64,000 nt of DNA, taken from Apodemus sylvaticus (taxonomy: Eukaryota > Chordata > Mammalia > Rodentia > Muridae). Shown in pieces: positions 1 through 12,235 of the stretch (its first letter is position 1; each line of letters starts with the position of its first letter). The stretch is taken from the NCBI RefSeq assembly GCF_947179515.1, contig NC_067474.1:88921324-88985323 (forward strand), read 5' to 3'. The translations under genes were made by a program, and so were the position numbers. The notes below the pieces were generated by a model, which saw nothing but the letters and a program-made list of their open reading frames with translations, made no database searches and was not told the origin of the DNA.

Positions 1-351
1 GAAGTAGCATTGTGAAAATGACCCTCTTATCAAAAATCAATTTATAACTCAATGTAATCCCAATGAAAACTCTCATCATAATCATCTCAGGAAAAGAAAA
101 AATCATAAAATCCATATGGAAGCACAAAAGATCCCAGATTGCCAGAGCAATCCTGAGTGAAATTCTGTAGAGATTACCTTTCTAGATTACAAGCTATATT
201 ATAGAGTCATAGTATTAAAAACAAAATGGTATTGGTAAAAAAAAAATAGACACTATAGCAATGGAGCAAAATAAAAGTTATAATTATGAGTGCAGGTAAT
301 TACAGCTATCTAGCATTTGGTAAAAATTCCAAAAATATACACTGGAGGAAA
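1..351 (+). mobile_element. Old L1 ORF2 fragment, 5' part
   Basis: This is decayed coding sequence from the reverse transcriptase side of L1 ORF2. Order and wording match murine L1: the stretch on unmatched Watson-strand repair and precursor lists near 120-180 (cacaaaagatcccagattgcc), then the acagcatggtattgg-like segment near 215-235, then the acactggaggaaa segment at 339-351. The copy has many substitutions and no open frame. It continues after the nested element at 352-516, so the two parts are one insertion. Confidence 0.8.
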
Positions 352-516
352 CATCTTTTTTTTAATATTATTTTATTAGATATTTGCTTTATTTACATTT
401 CAAATGTTAACCCCTTTCCATGTTACCCCAACCGAAAACCCCCTATCCCAACCCCCCTCCCCCTACTTACCTACCCCCTTGACCCCCATTTCCTGACTTC
501 CATTCTGGGGAATTGA
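352..516 (-). mobile_element. L1 3' end nested in older L1
   Basis: A reverse-oriented L1 3' terminus begins with a T-run (the poly-A tail read from the other strand) at about 357, followed by the reverse complement of the murine L1 terminal motif (atttgaaatgtaaataaa) at about 385-405, then a C-rich 3' UTR part. Older L1 ORF2 sequence resumes at about 517. No clear target-site duplication was found, so the boundaries are approximate. Confidence 0.75.
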
Positions 517-1915
517 GCCTTCAAGGAGCTAAAACCATCCAGTGGAAAAATACATAATTTTCCAGAAATGGTGCTGGGTCAACTGGTAGTCAACATGTAG
601 AAAATGCAAATTGATCCATTCTTATCTCCCTGTACAAAGTTCAAGTCCAAGTGAATCAAGGACCTCCACATAAAACCAGATACATTGAGTCTAGTAGAAG
701 AGAAAGTGGGGAAGAACCTGGAGCACAGGGGAAAATTTCCTGAACAGAAAACCAATGGCTTATGCTCTAAGATTAAGAATTGACAAATGGGACCTCATAA
801 AATTGCAAAGATTCTGTAAGGGAAAGGACACTGTCAATAGGACAAAATGGCAAACAACAGATTGGGAAAAGATCTTTACTAATCCTACATCCCCTAGAGC
901 GGTAGCATCCAAGATATACAAAGAACTCAAGAAGTTAGACTCCATAGAACCAAATAACCCTATTAAAAATGGGATACAGAACTAAATGAGGAATTCTCAA
1001 CTGAGGAATACTGGATGGCTGAGAAACACCTAAAGAAATGTTCAACATCCTTAATCATCAGGGAAATGCAAATCAAAACAACCCTGAGATTCCACCTCAC
1101 ACCAGTTAGAATGGCCAAGATTAAAAACTCAGGGGACAGCAAATGCTGGAGAGGATGTGGAGAAAGAGGAACACTCCTCCATTGCTGGTGGGATTGCAAG
1201 CTGGTAAAACCACTCTGGAAATTAGTTTGGCAGTTCGTCAGAAAATTGGACATAGCACTACCTAAGGAGCCAGCTATATCACTCCTAGGCATATACCCAA
1301 AAGATGCTCCAATATGCAATTAGGACACATGCTCCACTATGTTCAGAGCACCCTTATTTATAATAGCCAGAAGCTGGAAAGAACTCAGATGTCCCTCAAC
1401 AGAGGAATGGATACAGAAAATGTGGTACATTTACACAATGGAGTACTACTCAGCTATTAGAAAGAATGAATTCATGAAATTCTTAGGCAAATGGATGGAG
1501 GTTGAAACTATCATCCTGAGTGAGCTAACCCAATCACAAAAGAACACACAAGGTTTGCAATGGCTGTTAAGTAGATATTAGCCCAAAAGCTCGCAATACC
1601 CAAGATACAACTCACAGATCACATGAAGCTCAAGACGAAGGAATACTAGTGTGAATACTTTGATCTTTATTGGAAAGTGGATCAAAACACCCATGGCTCA
1701 CAGCCAACCAATAGAATGATAATAGGGTCTCCAATGGAGCAGCTAGAGAGAGGACCCAAGGAACTGAAGAGGTTGCAGCTCCACAGGAAGAACATTAATA
1801 TGTACCAACCAGTATCCCTCAGAGCTCCCAGGGCCTAAACTACCAATCAAAGAGTACACATGGAGTGGCCCAAGGCTCCAGCTACATATGTAGCAGAACA
1901 TGACCATTTCAGACA
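517..1915 (+). mobile_element. Old L1 ORF2 C-terminal part and 3' UTR
   Basis: This is the continuation of the L1 at 1-351. Frames at 755-985, 1015-1323 and 1339-1581 carry in order the L1 ORF2p C-terminal landmarks IDKWD-IKL, STSLIIREMQIKTT, CWRGCGERGTLLHCWWDCKL, LLGIYPK and MWYIYTMEYYSAI. Stops and indels separate them, so no protein is made. ORF2 ends near 1581. The stretch 1582-1915 resembles the murine L1 3' UTR (reading sequence around 1735-1900 with a GGAGCTAGAGA-like segment and a CATATGTAGCAG segment). The cysteine- and histidine-rich end is the conserved ORF2p C-terminal domain. It is a dead copy. Confidence 0.88.
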
Positions 1916-1929
1916 TCAGTGAGTTGAGG

Positions 1930-2098
1930 GAATATCTTAACAAATGGTTTAACCTATTAATCAAATGGTGCTGGGAAAACTGTATGTATATATATAGAAT
2001 GATTAAGTTTGATCCATATTTATAACCTTTCAGCAAAGCCAACTCCAGATGAACAAAAGATCCCAGCATGAACCTGAACCTACTAGAAAGAAACAGAA
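1930..2098 (+). mobile_element. Second L1 ORF2 scrap
   Basis: The stretch tcaaatggtgctgggaaaac near 1959-1978 and the downstream segment ending in ctactagaaagaaacagaag match an ORF2 region that is already present upstream (561-700). It is therefore a separate L1 fragment and not a continuation of the 3' UTR before it. Degenerate, with no open frame. Confidence 0.6.
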
Positions 2099-2104
2099 GC
2101 AGAA

Positions 2105-2225
2105 ATAAATGAGTAATCTTATTTTTGAATGAATGTGTCTTGTTCGTTCTTAAACCCTGGCTTCATCCAAGACACCAAATACATAAACAATATAATATGT
2201 AAGTGTTGAATGAATGAATGAGCAG
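2105..2225 (+). mobile_element. Possible L2/MIR 3' end
   Basis: The stretch ends in gtgttgaatgaatgaatgagc, which resembles the tail of mammalian L2 or related old repeats. The rest is too diverged to assign by eye. Confidence 0.3.
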
Positions 2226-3120
2226 GTAACATGCCCATCCCAGGTTCATTGCCAATATTTGAATCAGATGAATGATCCAAATGAATACACCTTAAATAGT
2301 ATTCTCATCAGAAACACGGAAATATATGACCTTGCATTTCTGCCTTTCAGTCTGATAAAAGATTCCCTAGCCTTTTAAATGAAGTGGGTTAAGAATAGAA
2401 AATGCAGAATGGCAGTTACTTGAGAGTGAGGACATGACTTTAGTTCCTACACCTCTCTATTTGCACCCAAATCTGAGAAGTGGTTATGGAAGTGGCAGAG
2501 ATCTAGCCAACATTTACAAGTTCTAAGAGTACTCCCCCCAAGTCACCCTGAAGACTCCCAACTGACACAAACCATTATATTGCTTGAGTTCACCTCTTGG
2601 GTCTAAGCTGAGTTTGTGTGTATAAAGAGAAAGTGTGTGTTTAATGAAAGGCAACTCAGACTTTGCGTGCAAAGGAGTTAACTTTATGTCCACATTAGGC
2701 AGCTGTTTGCCAATATCTTAGAATATCCCTATTTCTAGATTACTCTCCCTCTTCGTTTCATGCTAAATTGTAACTGACATTGCTTTCAGAGTATTCTATC
2801 CTGTGGTGGGTAAGTGGATAATTTTTCTGCTATCTGTGTACTGATTCTTTTTCCAGAAATCCTGGACATGGGGAAGAACAGTATTGTTGTATTGTCTATT
2901 TTCATTAGTTATTTTACTGTGAAAGCAGATTAAAATGATACAACAAAGGAGCTACATTTGACAGCTGCCTGTCTCAATGATAAAATTGGCTAAAGGGGCT
3001 TTTGACAGATCAGGTTCAATAGTCTTTAGATTACTGATGAGATAAACTATCATTTTAAAGTATAAATAAGTTGTGGGGGTTTCTGAAGTGAATTGAATTA
3101 CTTTAAACATAAAGGTCAAA
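2226..3120. other. Unassigned unique sequence
   Basis: AT-rich noncoding DNA. I see no repeat, splice-bounded open frame or RNA gene here. Confidence 0.5.
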
Positions 3121-3320
3121 GTCTGGTGAGATGCTTCAGTGGATAAAGGCATTTGCCACCAAGCCTGGCCACCCAAGTTTGATCTCTGGAACCCACATGG
3201 TAGAGGGATAACAGACTCCCACAAGTTGTCCTCTGACCTCTTCAAGCATCCTCATGTACACTGTGGAAGAATTGATAACACCACACACAAAATAAATGTA
3301 AACATTTTAGATAAAGAACA
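3121..3320 (+). mobile_element. B3/B3A-like SINE (B2 superfamily)
   Basis: Reads as a diverged B3A: a B2-type head (tctggtgagatgcttcagtgg), the acccacatggtag block, then the cccacaagttgtcctctgacc segment typical of this branch, and an A-rich tail with aataaatgtaaa. SINE heads of this type derive from a tRNA and carry an internal pol III promoter; this copy is decayed. Confidence 0.75.
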
Positions 3321-3404
3321 TTCTTCCTTGGAAATCTTTGCATTTGAACAGACAAGTTCTGTAGTAACTTAGAAACTTTGAGCTTTGAATCTACTCTCCC
3401 CACC

Positions 3405-3482
3405 CCCTCTCTCATTTGGGAAAAACACAGGGCCTCACATGCTGGAAAAGCATTCCACCTCTGAACCATGCGCCTAGACATC
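3405..3482 (-). mobile_element. Old ID-type SINE
   Basis: On the minus strand this reads like a decayed ID element (BC1-derived family): cagggcctcacatgctggaaaagcattccacctctgaacc on the plus strand resembles the complement of the tRNA-like ID core (agggcctt...aagcgctctaccactgagc). Heavily diverged. Confidence 0.5.
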
Positions 3483-6400
3483 ACTACCCTACTATTTTGT
3501 CTTGAAAGAGAAGCATTCTTTAATATACATTAAAGAAGATTTTTAAAAATAATGTTAGCATATAAAAATCATTTATTGCATGTTTGAGTTGGTAATGTAC
3601 TGTTTAGCAACTAATGATTTTGTAAAGCAGTAATTTGATCTTAGTAGGGAAGCTACACAATTGCCTGAGTTCTGCCCCTCCTTCTTACTTACAGCATAGA
3701 GTTAGGAATTACAGACAATTGTGGGCCTGGGCACACATTATCAGGATCCAGAAAACAGTTATTAGTAACAGTCAGAGGATTCTAGGTAAAGCTTGAGACA
3801 AAGAAGTCATTCCTTGACAGCTTAAAGCCACCATGGGGGGCAGCAGTATCATAGCTGGCAGATCTTGGTGACCAAAGTCAGTCTCCCCCTGTGGATCACT
3901 TGATTTTATGCCTGTTCTTGTGAATGGGTTAGAAACCATTTAATTACTGTCACCTACTTAACAGTGCCATGCTATCTCTTAGTGTCTTCATCCTCATGAA
4001 TCTCTTTCTTTTCTTCTCTCCTACTTTATGTTTTTCTTTGCTTGATTCTGAGTTTCGGGAATAGAATACAAGAGATAGAATTCAGTCATTCAGATCTTTG
4101 GTGATCTCTGTCCTCCGGGCAGCAAGATTCAGTATTCTTTTCCACATAGGTTGTTGTTTTTCTTGATTTGTGAGAGGAATTTTGTCTGGACCAATACAGA
4201 ACCTGTTGGATTCTGGCATGTCATTTCCCTATTAAGGTGAGGACCATTTTCCAATCACAGAAGACAAGCAGTGTGGGAAGAAAGAGCACACTATTAGCAT
4301 CTTCAGTGATTCCAAACCAGTTTGTTAAAAGAAGACATAAGTCCAGAAAGATGTAGTCATTTGTGCCATAAACATTTTCCAACAGTTACATGCTGGCAGT
4401 GCAGAAATAAATGTTAATACTATGTAATATCTCTTATTATGAGTACTTTCCATTAAAATAAAACATTGAAAATATTGATCAGGTTCTGTGTAGGATTGAG
4501 TCAATGGAGATGTTAGTCTTTGGACTCAGGAAGACAAAAGGATGTGGTATTCAATTCAGACTATTGAATAAAACCATGAGGTCCACCCAGTATGAAATAA
4601 AAACATTTATCAAAGTAGGAAACACATCTATGACATAATGTGGGAGAAGAGCACACATAAAATAAAGCACATATGGTTAAATACTATTTGTAAAATTAAA
4701 AACACAACAGTTTTATGTGGTATATATATTTACCTTTAATATAAATACATATTTAAAAGTAGAAAAGTCATGTACATTATCTCTGCCTATAATTTTATTT
4801 GGTATATTCTATTAGAAAACATACAAGAAGAACAGAACACCTTGCAGCAAAAAAGTTATCTATCTACAAGTCCATGCAACTGTACTGATGTCTCTTACAG
4901 CCATGAGGCTGAGAAGTGGTAGTCCCAAAAATTGCATACTATGTGATTTATATTAAAAACAGAAGTCAATGTTTCCTGGTAGAGTCAGGATTGGAGCTTG
5001 GGAGGGTTAGAAACTGTAAGTGGATTCATATGACCTATGCACAGTGTTTTGATGTAGTTCTGATGCAGTGATGCTTCTGGTGAATGGAAAGTCACTGAAC
5101 TGTGGGTTCACTAATGCTTACTCACTGAATACATGCAATACTATCAAACTTGAAAATGGTATTTGAAAGATGAAAGAAAATTCTAAGGTAAAATGGCATA
5201 TTGGCATTTGCTTATGGGTGTTTGATGGGTTCAGGGGTGTTTAGTTTGTTTTTTCACATTTCCTGTCTTTTGCTGTTTATTTCTAGTATTTCACTTGGAA
5301 CTGAGGAAGCAGTTGCACAAGGGCAGAGTGAAGACAGCCCAATCCCCGAGAGTAGTTAACAAAGGAGCAGAGCCTGGACACCATGGAGGGCCTGGTACTG
5401 GAAGCCACCCATCAGCAAATCCTCCCACGTGGGTCTCCAGTTCTGTTCTGGCTTTCACAAATTGTCTTCAAAATTTGGCTTCTTAATCTGGAAATGCATT
5501 CACCTTCTGCTTTTAAGTCTTGTATAGGGCTGTACATGTTGTTAGTGACTGTAACAGTAGCAGGCCCTGGTCTTTATGCTGTAAGAGAGCTAAGGTGAGC
5601 AAAGGCATGGAGATGTTCTTCTTTTCTGCTTTTCAGACTCCTCAACAAAGACAAGGAGCCACTCAAGCCTCCAAGAGATTCTGCATTATAAGACACACTA
5701 GATAAGAACAGAGCCTTTTGAAACATTGTCTACAATTCTTCTTTTTTTCTCATTTTCAAAATAAAAACAAAAGTCAAATTCAGCATTGTTATTGGATCAT
5801 GTGCCTTCATTTTCGTTGACAATTAAAAAACACACTTGGGCTTTAACTAGGAAATTCAACAATGTTAAGTTTGATTTTTTTTAATGTGCCTAGTATTTGA
5901 AATAGAGGAATATATTCAGGAAAATACTTAAATAGTATTTTCAGCAAGGCCCACAGCCTCTGCTTGCTCTGGGTAAATGCAGTAGCGAGTGGCTGTGGCG
6001 CCCTTTGAAGCTCACTGTTTACCTCTTGTGTGTGCAGTTCCCGAACCCTGCACTCACTTCAGTGTCCAGTTTTTAATCAATGTGACTTCAGCGTATCACG
6101 CTTGTTTGCAGAATCTGAGGAAGCCAATGACATGGACAGAACATGAAAGAGCCTACTGTGAAAAGATGAGTGGGGTCCTGCGGGCAGGTGGTCTTGGTGG
6201 TTTACGTTTGTGTATCTTGTAAGTCAAGCCACAAGAGAATACATTTCACAGGAACATTGGGAATTTCTCATCAGAGGGAGGTGGAGCAGCCTGAACTTCT
6301 TGGCTTCAGCATCGCCCGGAGAGCCTGTTACTATTTGCTGCCCTCTGTAGTTTGCTCTTGCAAACATTCTAAAGAATTGAGAGCTACCCCAAGCAGCCTT

Positions 6401-7266
6401 TCCTCTTCTAAACCCTAGGCGCTTTTCGGATTGTGACCACTTTCTCTGTTCAGTCCAGCTCCACATATCAGGGCCAATGTGGAGCAAAGCAGAGGCTATT
6501 TCTATTCAAGGTAGTGATTTTATTTAAGTGAATAACTGTGGGAAACAGTTGCCTTACAAAGCATGCAGATTGTGTTATATGGGGAAAGCCTGGTCAAATA
6601 AATGTGTTTTTTTTCCTTCAAAAGGCAAAGGAAGCATCTGTTTATTAAAGCACTTTCTCAATTTCCTATTGCCTTCAGAATCGGCTGTGCGACGTGTCTG
6701 CCATTGTCTTGAAGCACAATAGTCTCTAATAGCATTAAGTTTAAAATAATATAGTAGAACAGTCCACACTTGTGGTTTGTTCATTTGCTGAAAATAATAT
6801 AGATGACAGAAATTATATCCAAACTTAAAGTAGCTTAAAATAGCACATGGAGCACTAGGAATTTTACCGGCTCAGTGATGAATGAAATTTCATTATAAAG
6901 AATCACAGCCGGATAGATAACTTTTGTAAAAATTTTGGAACTGGTTAAAACCATGAGCAAATACTGAGGGCAAAGGTAATAAATGGGTTTACTTTGGCAA
7001 TCGAGTAATGAAGAGCTGGTGCTCTTAAGATAATGTCACCCCTGAGCCCCTGTGACTTGAATAGCTTTAGGTTTAATTTCATGATGCAATTGGCCTGTGT
7101 GCAGGTAACTCCCAGAAAGATTATAGAAGAGTTTGATTAGTCTGTGTTCCACTAAAGCATCCTTTGGGCATATAAAACATCTCCTGTAGTTCTTTGGTAG
7201 TCTATATTGCACATGCACGTTCAGGTTTTCTTTATCAGAAATATGTTAATAAAATGATAAATCCAA
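3483..7266. other. Mostly unassigned sequence
   Basis: No gene recognised. The stretch about 4905-5160 vaguely resembles an ancient mammalian L1 3' UTR (catactatgtgatttatat, then a G-rich part), which I cannot confirm. The stretch 5980-6710 keeps more CpG than its surroundings (about 14 in 730 bp by eye) and includes the open segment 6038-6218 discussed in the findings. Confidence 0.45.
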
Positions 7267-7376
<110 letters not shown>

Positions 7377-7440
7377 CTGACCTATGATTTCTAAATTTTC
7401 TTTCAGGTCAAGAAACATAATTTAAGACTCATTTCAGATT

Positions 7441-7485
7441 TTTTTTTTAGTTGTTTGGTTGGTTGGTTGGTTGGTTGGGTTTTGT
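7441..7485. repeat. T-run and (GGTT)n repeat
   Basis: A T-run at 7441-7448 is followed by five GGTT units at about 7457-7478 and a T-rich end. Simple sequence. Confidence 0.85.
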
Positions 7486-8071
7486 TTTTCAGTCAACTGA
7501 AATGAATTAAATGATGCTACATAAAAATATTTCTTTGGCCATATGGACACCTTCTACATAGAAAATTCCTAAAATAAATATATATGTGATATGAAGAAAA
7601 TTACATAGAGTCACTGAATAATGGGAAAAATCACATTTATGCCAGCAAGTAAAACTTGTTTCAAGAATGGATTACATTTTATTGAGTCACTGACAATAGG
7701 TCCTCTCCCAAAACATTATGGGATATTACCAAGGCTTTGTGCTACTCTCCATAGTCTCATGTTAAGAGCCCACTGCTAAAGACAACTTACTTTTTCAATG
7801 TTATTGTTATCAATATTACTACTATTGTTATTATTATTATTATTAATCATTTATAAATTGAGCTGAAACCCACGTAGAAGCTTCATCTCTATTAAATTGT
7901 GTTCACGGTGCTAGAAGATACTTTGCCTGCTACTAGAGGAGGAAAAAAATGAGTCACCTAACCACCCACCCCTGCTTACCCCTGTACAAGGGAAACCCTG
8001 TCTGCTGTCCTTCCCCCTACTTGGCCTGCACTGGGAAAACTGTGAACAAATGACTCCAAAAGTCCAGTTCT
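7486..8071. other. Unassigned sequence with short (TTA)n
   Basis: Only a short TTA run at about 7823-7845 stands out. No gene or repeat family recognised. Confidence 0.5.
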
Positions 8072-8247
8072 GAGCCAGGCAGTGGTGGCGCATGCCTTTA
8101 ATCTCAGTACTTGGAAGGCTGAGGCAGGTAGATTTCTGAGTTCAAGGCTAGCCTGATCTACAGAATGAGTTCCAGGACAGCCAGGGCTACACCAAGAAAC
8201 TCTGTCTCCCCCCCCCCCAAAAAAAACCAACCAAACAAACAAAAAAA
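8072..8247 (+). mobile_element. B1 SINE
   Basis: Near-complete B1 (7SL RNA-derived): gagccaggcagtggtggcgc head at 8072, box B-like gagttcaaggctagcctg at about 8138, ending in ctgtctc, a C-run (about 8209-8218) and an A-rich CAAA tail. Flanks carry an imperfect target-site duplication, aaaagtccagttct (8058-8071) and aaaagcctagttct (8244-8257), 12 of 14 matching. Confidence 0.95.
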
Positions 8248-8257
8248 GCCTAGTTCT

Positions 8258-8867
8258 GCATTTTTGGTATCCATTTCTAACATGGCAGCCCACCCAAGGG
8301 ACTTAACTTTTGACCATACTTGTGTATAGTCCTGGCTCCTGGCTGACATCACCCCTTACCTAAGGTTTATAAAATTTCCCCATCTCAGCCTGAGTGCAAG
8401 ACTTCCTCAGCCGCAGTCATTGGGAGTGATAAACCTGCCTGGGATGAGATCCTAAGAGCCTAAGAAGCCCACAATTATCTGCTTTTAATCTGATCTGATC
8501 TGGCCTACATTTGTGTTAAGGAGGGAAGAACAAACCAAACAACAACAACAACGACAGTCATGCCTTGGTCTAATATTCTTATTCCCTACAAACGAGATAG
8601 AAAGAGTGTCTTAGAGAACCGATGACCTCAGCATTTTTCTGAGCAGTGTCTTATAGAAGCTGTGGTGAGGAGGCTTGGCCACATGGAGGAGATTCTTCTG
8701 CAAATTGTGTGAAAGGTCAGCAGTCTGTGGCCTTGCACACTGATGGGAGGATGCTGAATTGGATGAGAAAATATTTGATTTTTCTTTCTTTACTTACTGT
8801 TTGAAGCTTGATTCTGGCACAAAAGTTTCCAAGTGTGCATGAGGGTGTGTGAGAGTGTGTGTGTGCT
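8258..8867. other. Unassigned sequence
   Basis: No gene or repeat family recognised; a short AACAAC run lies at about 8537-8552. Confidence 0.45.
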
Positions 8868-9071
8868 TAAAGATATGTTTATTTTTATTCTATGTGTATT
8901 AGTGTTTGCCTGCATTTATGTATATGCACCACATGAATCTTTGTATCTGAGAAGAATGTAGGATCTTTCGGAACTGCAGTTACAGAAGATTGTGAGCTAC
9001 CATGTGGGTACTGGGAACTGAACGTGGCTTCTCTGTAAGAGCAGTAATTGCTCTTAATGCATTTCTAGCCT
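8868..9071 (-). mobile_element. B3 SINE
   Basis: Reverse-oriented B3: the T-rich tail complement comes first, then tttgcctgcatttatgtat, the gttacagaagattgtgagc block, ccatgtgggtactgggaact, and the complement of the tRNA-like head (ttgctcttaatgcatttctagcc). Full-length but diverged. Confidence 0.8.
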
Positions 9072-10737
9072 GGGCACCCATACTATTTTCTTTACAGGTG
9101 GAAGAATAGTACTGCATTTCTGCTCTTATCATGCTATTAAGGTAGCTAGACAGACATTAGTAGGCATGGAAGCCATTGAGGATAGAGCCCCTTGTCATCT
9201 ATACTTTGACTCTGTCTGCTGTTTCCCTGGTAACACTAGAAAAATAACTTAGGATTTGATATACCACAGGAAAAGAGTATCTGAGTTTTGTTGAGACCAA
9301 AAAGAAAGCTACTTCTTCCTTGTATGAAGAAAGAATTGACTTCTGCCCCTGGCCCTGGGTAGAGGCAACACATCCTGATCATCCTAAAATATGGAACATA
9401 ACATGCTATTCTTCCTTAAGAGTAAATACAGCTGGACCTAAAAGTCACCTGGCTACTAGGCCAGCCCCAACTCTAAGGAAAGCTGATTAATCCCAAGGCT
9501 TGCTAGGGGAATGAGAAGAACAACTATCTCCTTAATGAGATAAAACAACAAAACAAAACAAACTATTCCCTAGAAAACTCCCTTTCAGGGAATTGTTCAT
9601 GGATCTTCATTGTTAAGCTTGTCTACTTTTTCATGTTACAGCTCAAAACAAGTAGCTTTCCCATTTCCTTTTTCTGCTGTCTGTCTCTGATATCAGTCAA
9701 AATACCAAAGATGCTTGCTCTAACACCGGGCTCTCTCTTTTATTTTTTATTTTATCTTTCTGACGTTCTAGCCGTTCTGTAGGTGCTTGCTGGTCTCCAT
9801 GTCCAACTCAGAAAGACTTTCTCTCTTCTATGTCTGCCTCTTTCAAATGGCAACTGTGATTTTTCAACTTTTCTGCTGTACTGTTTTTCCTGTCCATAAG
9901 ACATTCCTTAAATTTCCTTCTGAGTTTGTTTTAAAATTCTTGTCCCATTTCTAGAACTCACAACAGGGAGACCCAGTTCCCTGCTATAATATAATCTTTG
10001 TGGAAAGAAAGAAAATAATGTGATAAACACATTTTGAAAACTGTAAAATGGCATATAAACCAAAGGCCTAGGATCACATTCAGGGAGATGCTGGGCTTTC
10101 CTGGCAGAATTGCTGGCCACCCTTGTGTTCTTGCCCACGAGTCCATCTTTGTTTTACCTCCTGTAACACATTCCCTCTCTGGTAATTGTTTTTCCTGTCC
10201 ATTGACAATTTACAGGTTTGATTTTAGTCCTTTAGCATGGCTTATTCTACATTTACTCATGTTATCTTTTATACGAAGACATGTTGCCTCTTGGCCGCTT
10301 GTGTATTTCTTTGAAAATAATCATAGGAGAGTCTCAGAAGTCTCCGTCCCTTCCAAGCAAAGAAAGAAGATAAGGACAACTATTTACAGGTGGTAACAGA
10401 GAAAACCAAGGGACAGACTGACCCTTTCCAGGGTGGCCTGGCTGTTCTGTTGTCCTCAACAATTCTCTGTTTTTTTATTTTGTACGTTTATTTATAGAAC
10501 GAAAAGGACAATTTAGATTTTCTATTGTACACGGTTAGAACTGGATAAAAATTGATGTGTTAAGAACACTATTCATTTTAATATACATAATTTCCTTCAA
10601 AAATTAAATGAAAGACAAGGTGGGATGAGACTTAAATCACCAACGTCAGTAACTTTTAACAAATTAAACATCTATATATAAGAAGGGGAAGATAAAATCT
10701 GGGTGGAATTATTTCAAATTCTCAGAAAGGAGCTAAC
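9072..10737. other. Unassigned sequence
   Basis: No repeat family or gene recognised. A 120-codon open frame at 10034-10396 has no recognisable protein features and is treated as chance. Confidence 0.5.
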
Positions 10738-10738
10738 A

Positions 10739-10764
10739 CCCCCCACCCCCCACCCCCCACTCCC
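10739..10764. repeat. C-run tract (CCCCCCA)n
   Basis: Three runs of six C separated by single A bases and then CCC. The minus strand is four closely spaced G-runs, a G-quadruplex-compatible pattern. Confidence 0.9.
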
Positions 10765-10915
10765 ATCTCATGGTAAATACTAGCAACTTCTACTGCAGCG
10801 TGATAACATGGATAACATGCAGCAGATACAGGTACGGTAGAGAGGTGAGGCATTTGTGAAAGGGAAAGCTGGATTCTTGATATTTACTTTTTAAGAAGAC
10901 ACATTAAAAAAATGA

Positions 10916-10978
10916 GTGGGGAGCTGCAAAAGGGGAAATCATTTGAAATGTAAATAGAAAATATATCGAATAAAAAAT
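10916..10978 (+). mobile_element. Short L1 3' tail
   Basis: About 60 bp of L1 3' terminus: aaaaggggaaatcatttgaa, then atgtaaatagaaaatatatc and an A-rich end. A severely 5'-truncated insertion. A-rich tga repeats on both sides are compatible with a target-site duplication but cannot be told apart from the tail. Confidence 0.85.
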
Positions 10979-12114
10979 GACGACTATTTTCCTACTCCAA
11001 ACAATTTTATGAGAAAAGCAGATATGACATGGGACACAGGTCAACAAAGACACAGTGTAAAACAGTACATCAGTAAAAATGGCTGTGAAAATTCATTGTT
11101 TTGTGTTAGCTGCCTCAGTGACCTCTCTGCCAAACGTTTCCCTCATAATTGTTTATGCCCTGGTATTTTATCTTCCACTCTTTAGAAGCTACAGAGCTGC
11201 TGCAGGACTAGGTAAGATATCATCTGCTAAGCAGAGTTCCCGGAGTCTTGTGATATGTGTTAAGGAAGCATTGCCTGGGACCACAAGGATTACCATCTTG
11301 ATCCTTAGCTTCAGCAAAGCTTTCATCAGTTCATAGTACTTCACTATAGACAGTGGCCTGCCCTCTCTATAGAAAGAGTAGAAAATAATGGACTCTGTGC
11401 TTCTGTAATTTACAAATTGACTGTGTTCCCAAACATCAGTTCAGGCCATCACTCACTCAATTAAAGCTAAAGACCTCTTCCAAAGTTCTGTCCTGTTCTT
11501 CAAATAAACAGATCCCCATCCTGGGTGTAGATAAACAGCCACTACAGGTGATATCCAGTTGTGGCTTCAAGGTTTTAAATCAGAAATTTGCTGTGAAAAC
11601 CAAATGCTTGCACTCTGGATCATTTTTTACTTTTCTTTCCTGGTCCTGTATATATGGTGGCTGCTGCAGGGCTGGGACCAGTGCTCAGGGTGGGTTTTCA
11701 GGAGACAGCCTGTGTTTAGACTGGAGGAGATACTCGGGACCCACAAAAGTGAGCCCTTCTCCTTTCCCTCCCATTTGTGATGTGTCACAGTGGGGACTGC
11801 TAATTCCCACCAGATGCTAGTGTGTGTATGTTTTCCAGTCCTTGTGGGTGAGCTTGGCAGTCAACACTGTGACTTAGACGCTGAATGGGAGGCGCTCATC
11901 ATGCTGAAGTCAGACATCTAAGAGCAGCAAGCATTTATGATGTGTTTAGAATAAGAGGAAATAAAAGCTTTTATAAACATGGATCTTTATGAAGAATTCA
12001 AAATTTTTCAAGTATGCTTGAACATGTATTTATTTTGGAATGCTTTCTCCTTAAACCTCATCTAAGACTCTTTCTCTCTCTCCCCCTTCCTCACCCTCTC
12101 TCTGCTGCTTGTTT
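10979..12114. other. Unassigned sequence
   Basis: No gene recognised. Open frames at 11079-11336 and 11548-11820 lack recognisable protein content. A pyrimidine-rich patch lies at about 12068-12110. Confidence 0.45.
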
Positions 12115-12235
12115 GCTTGCCTTCTTTCTATAGATCAATATTTAGCCCTGTTCTGTCCTGGAACAACCTGTATACAGGCTGGACTTGAACTCACAGAGAC
12201 CTTTATGCTTATTAAAGCTAAAGCCAGCTGCTTCC
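12115..12235 (-). mobile_element. Old B1 fragment
   Basis: Reverse-oriented decayed B1: tgtcctggaacaacctgtat, acaggctggacttgaactca, then a diverged head complement. Confidence 0.6.

Noticed and set aside
963..1319. 118-codon minus-strand frame
   Set aside because: Antisense shadow of L1 ORF2.
10034..10396. 120-codon frame in unique DNA
   Set aside because: No recognised domain, no splice or promoter context, and expected by chance in 64 kb of six frames.
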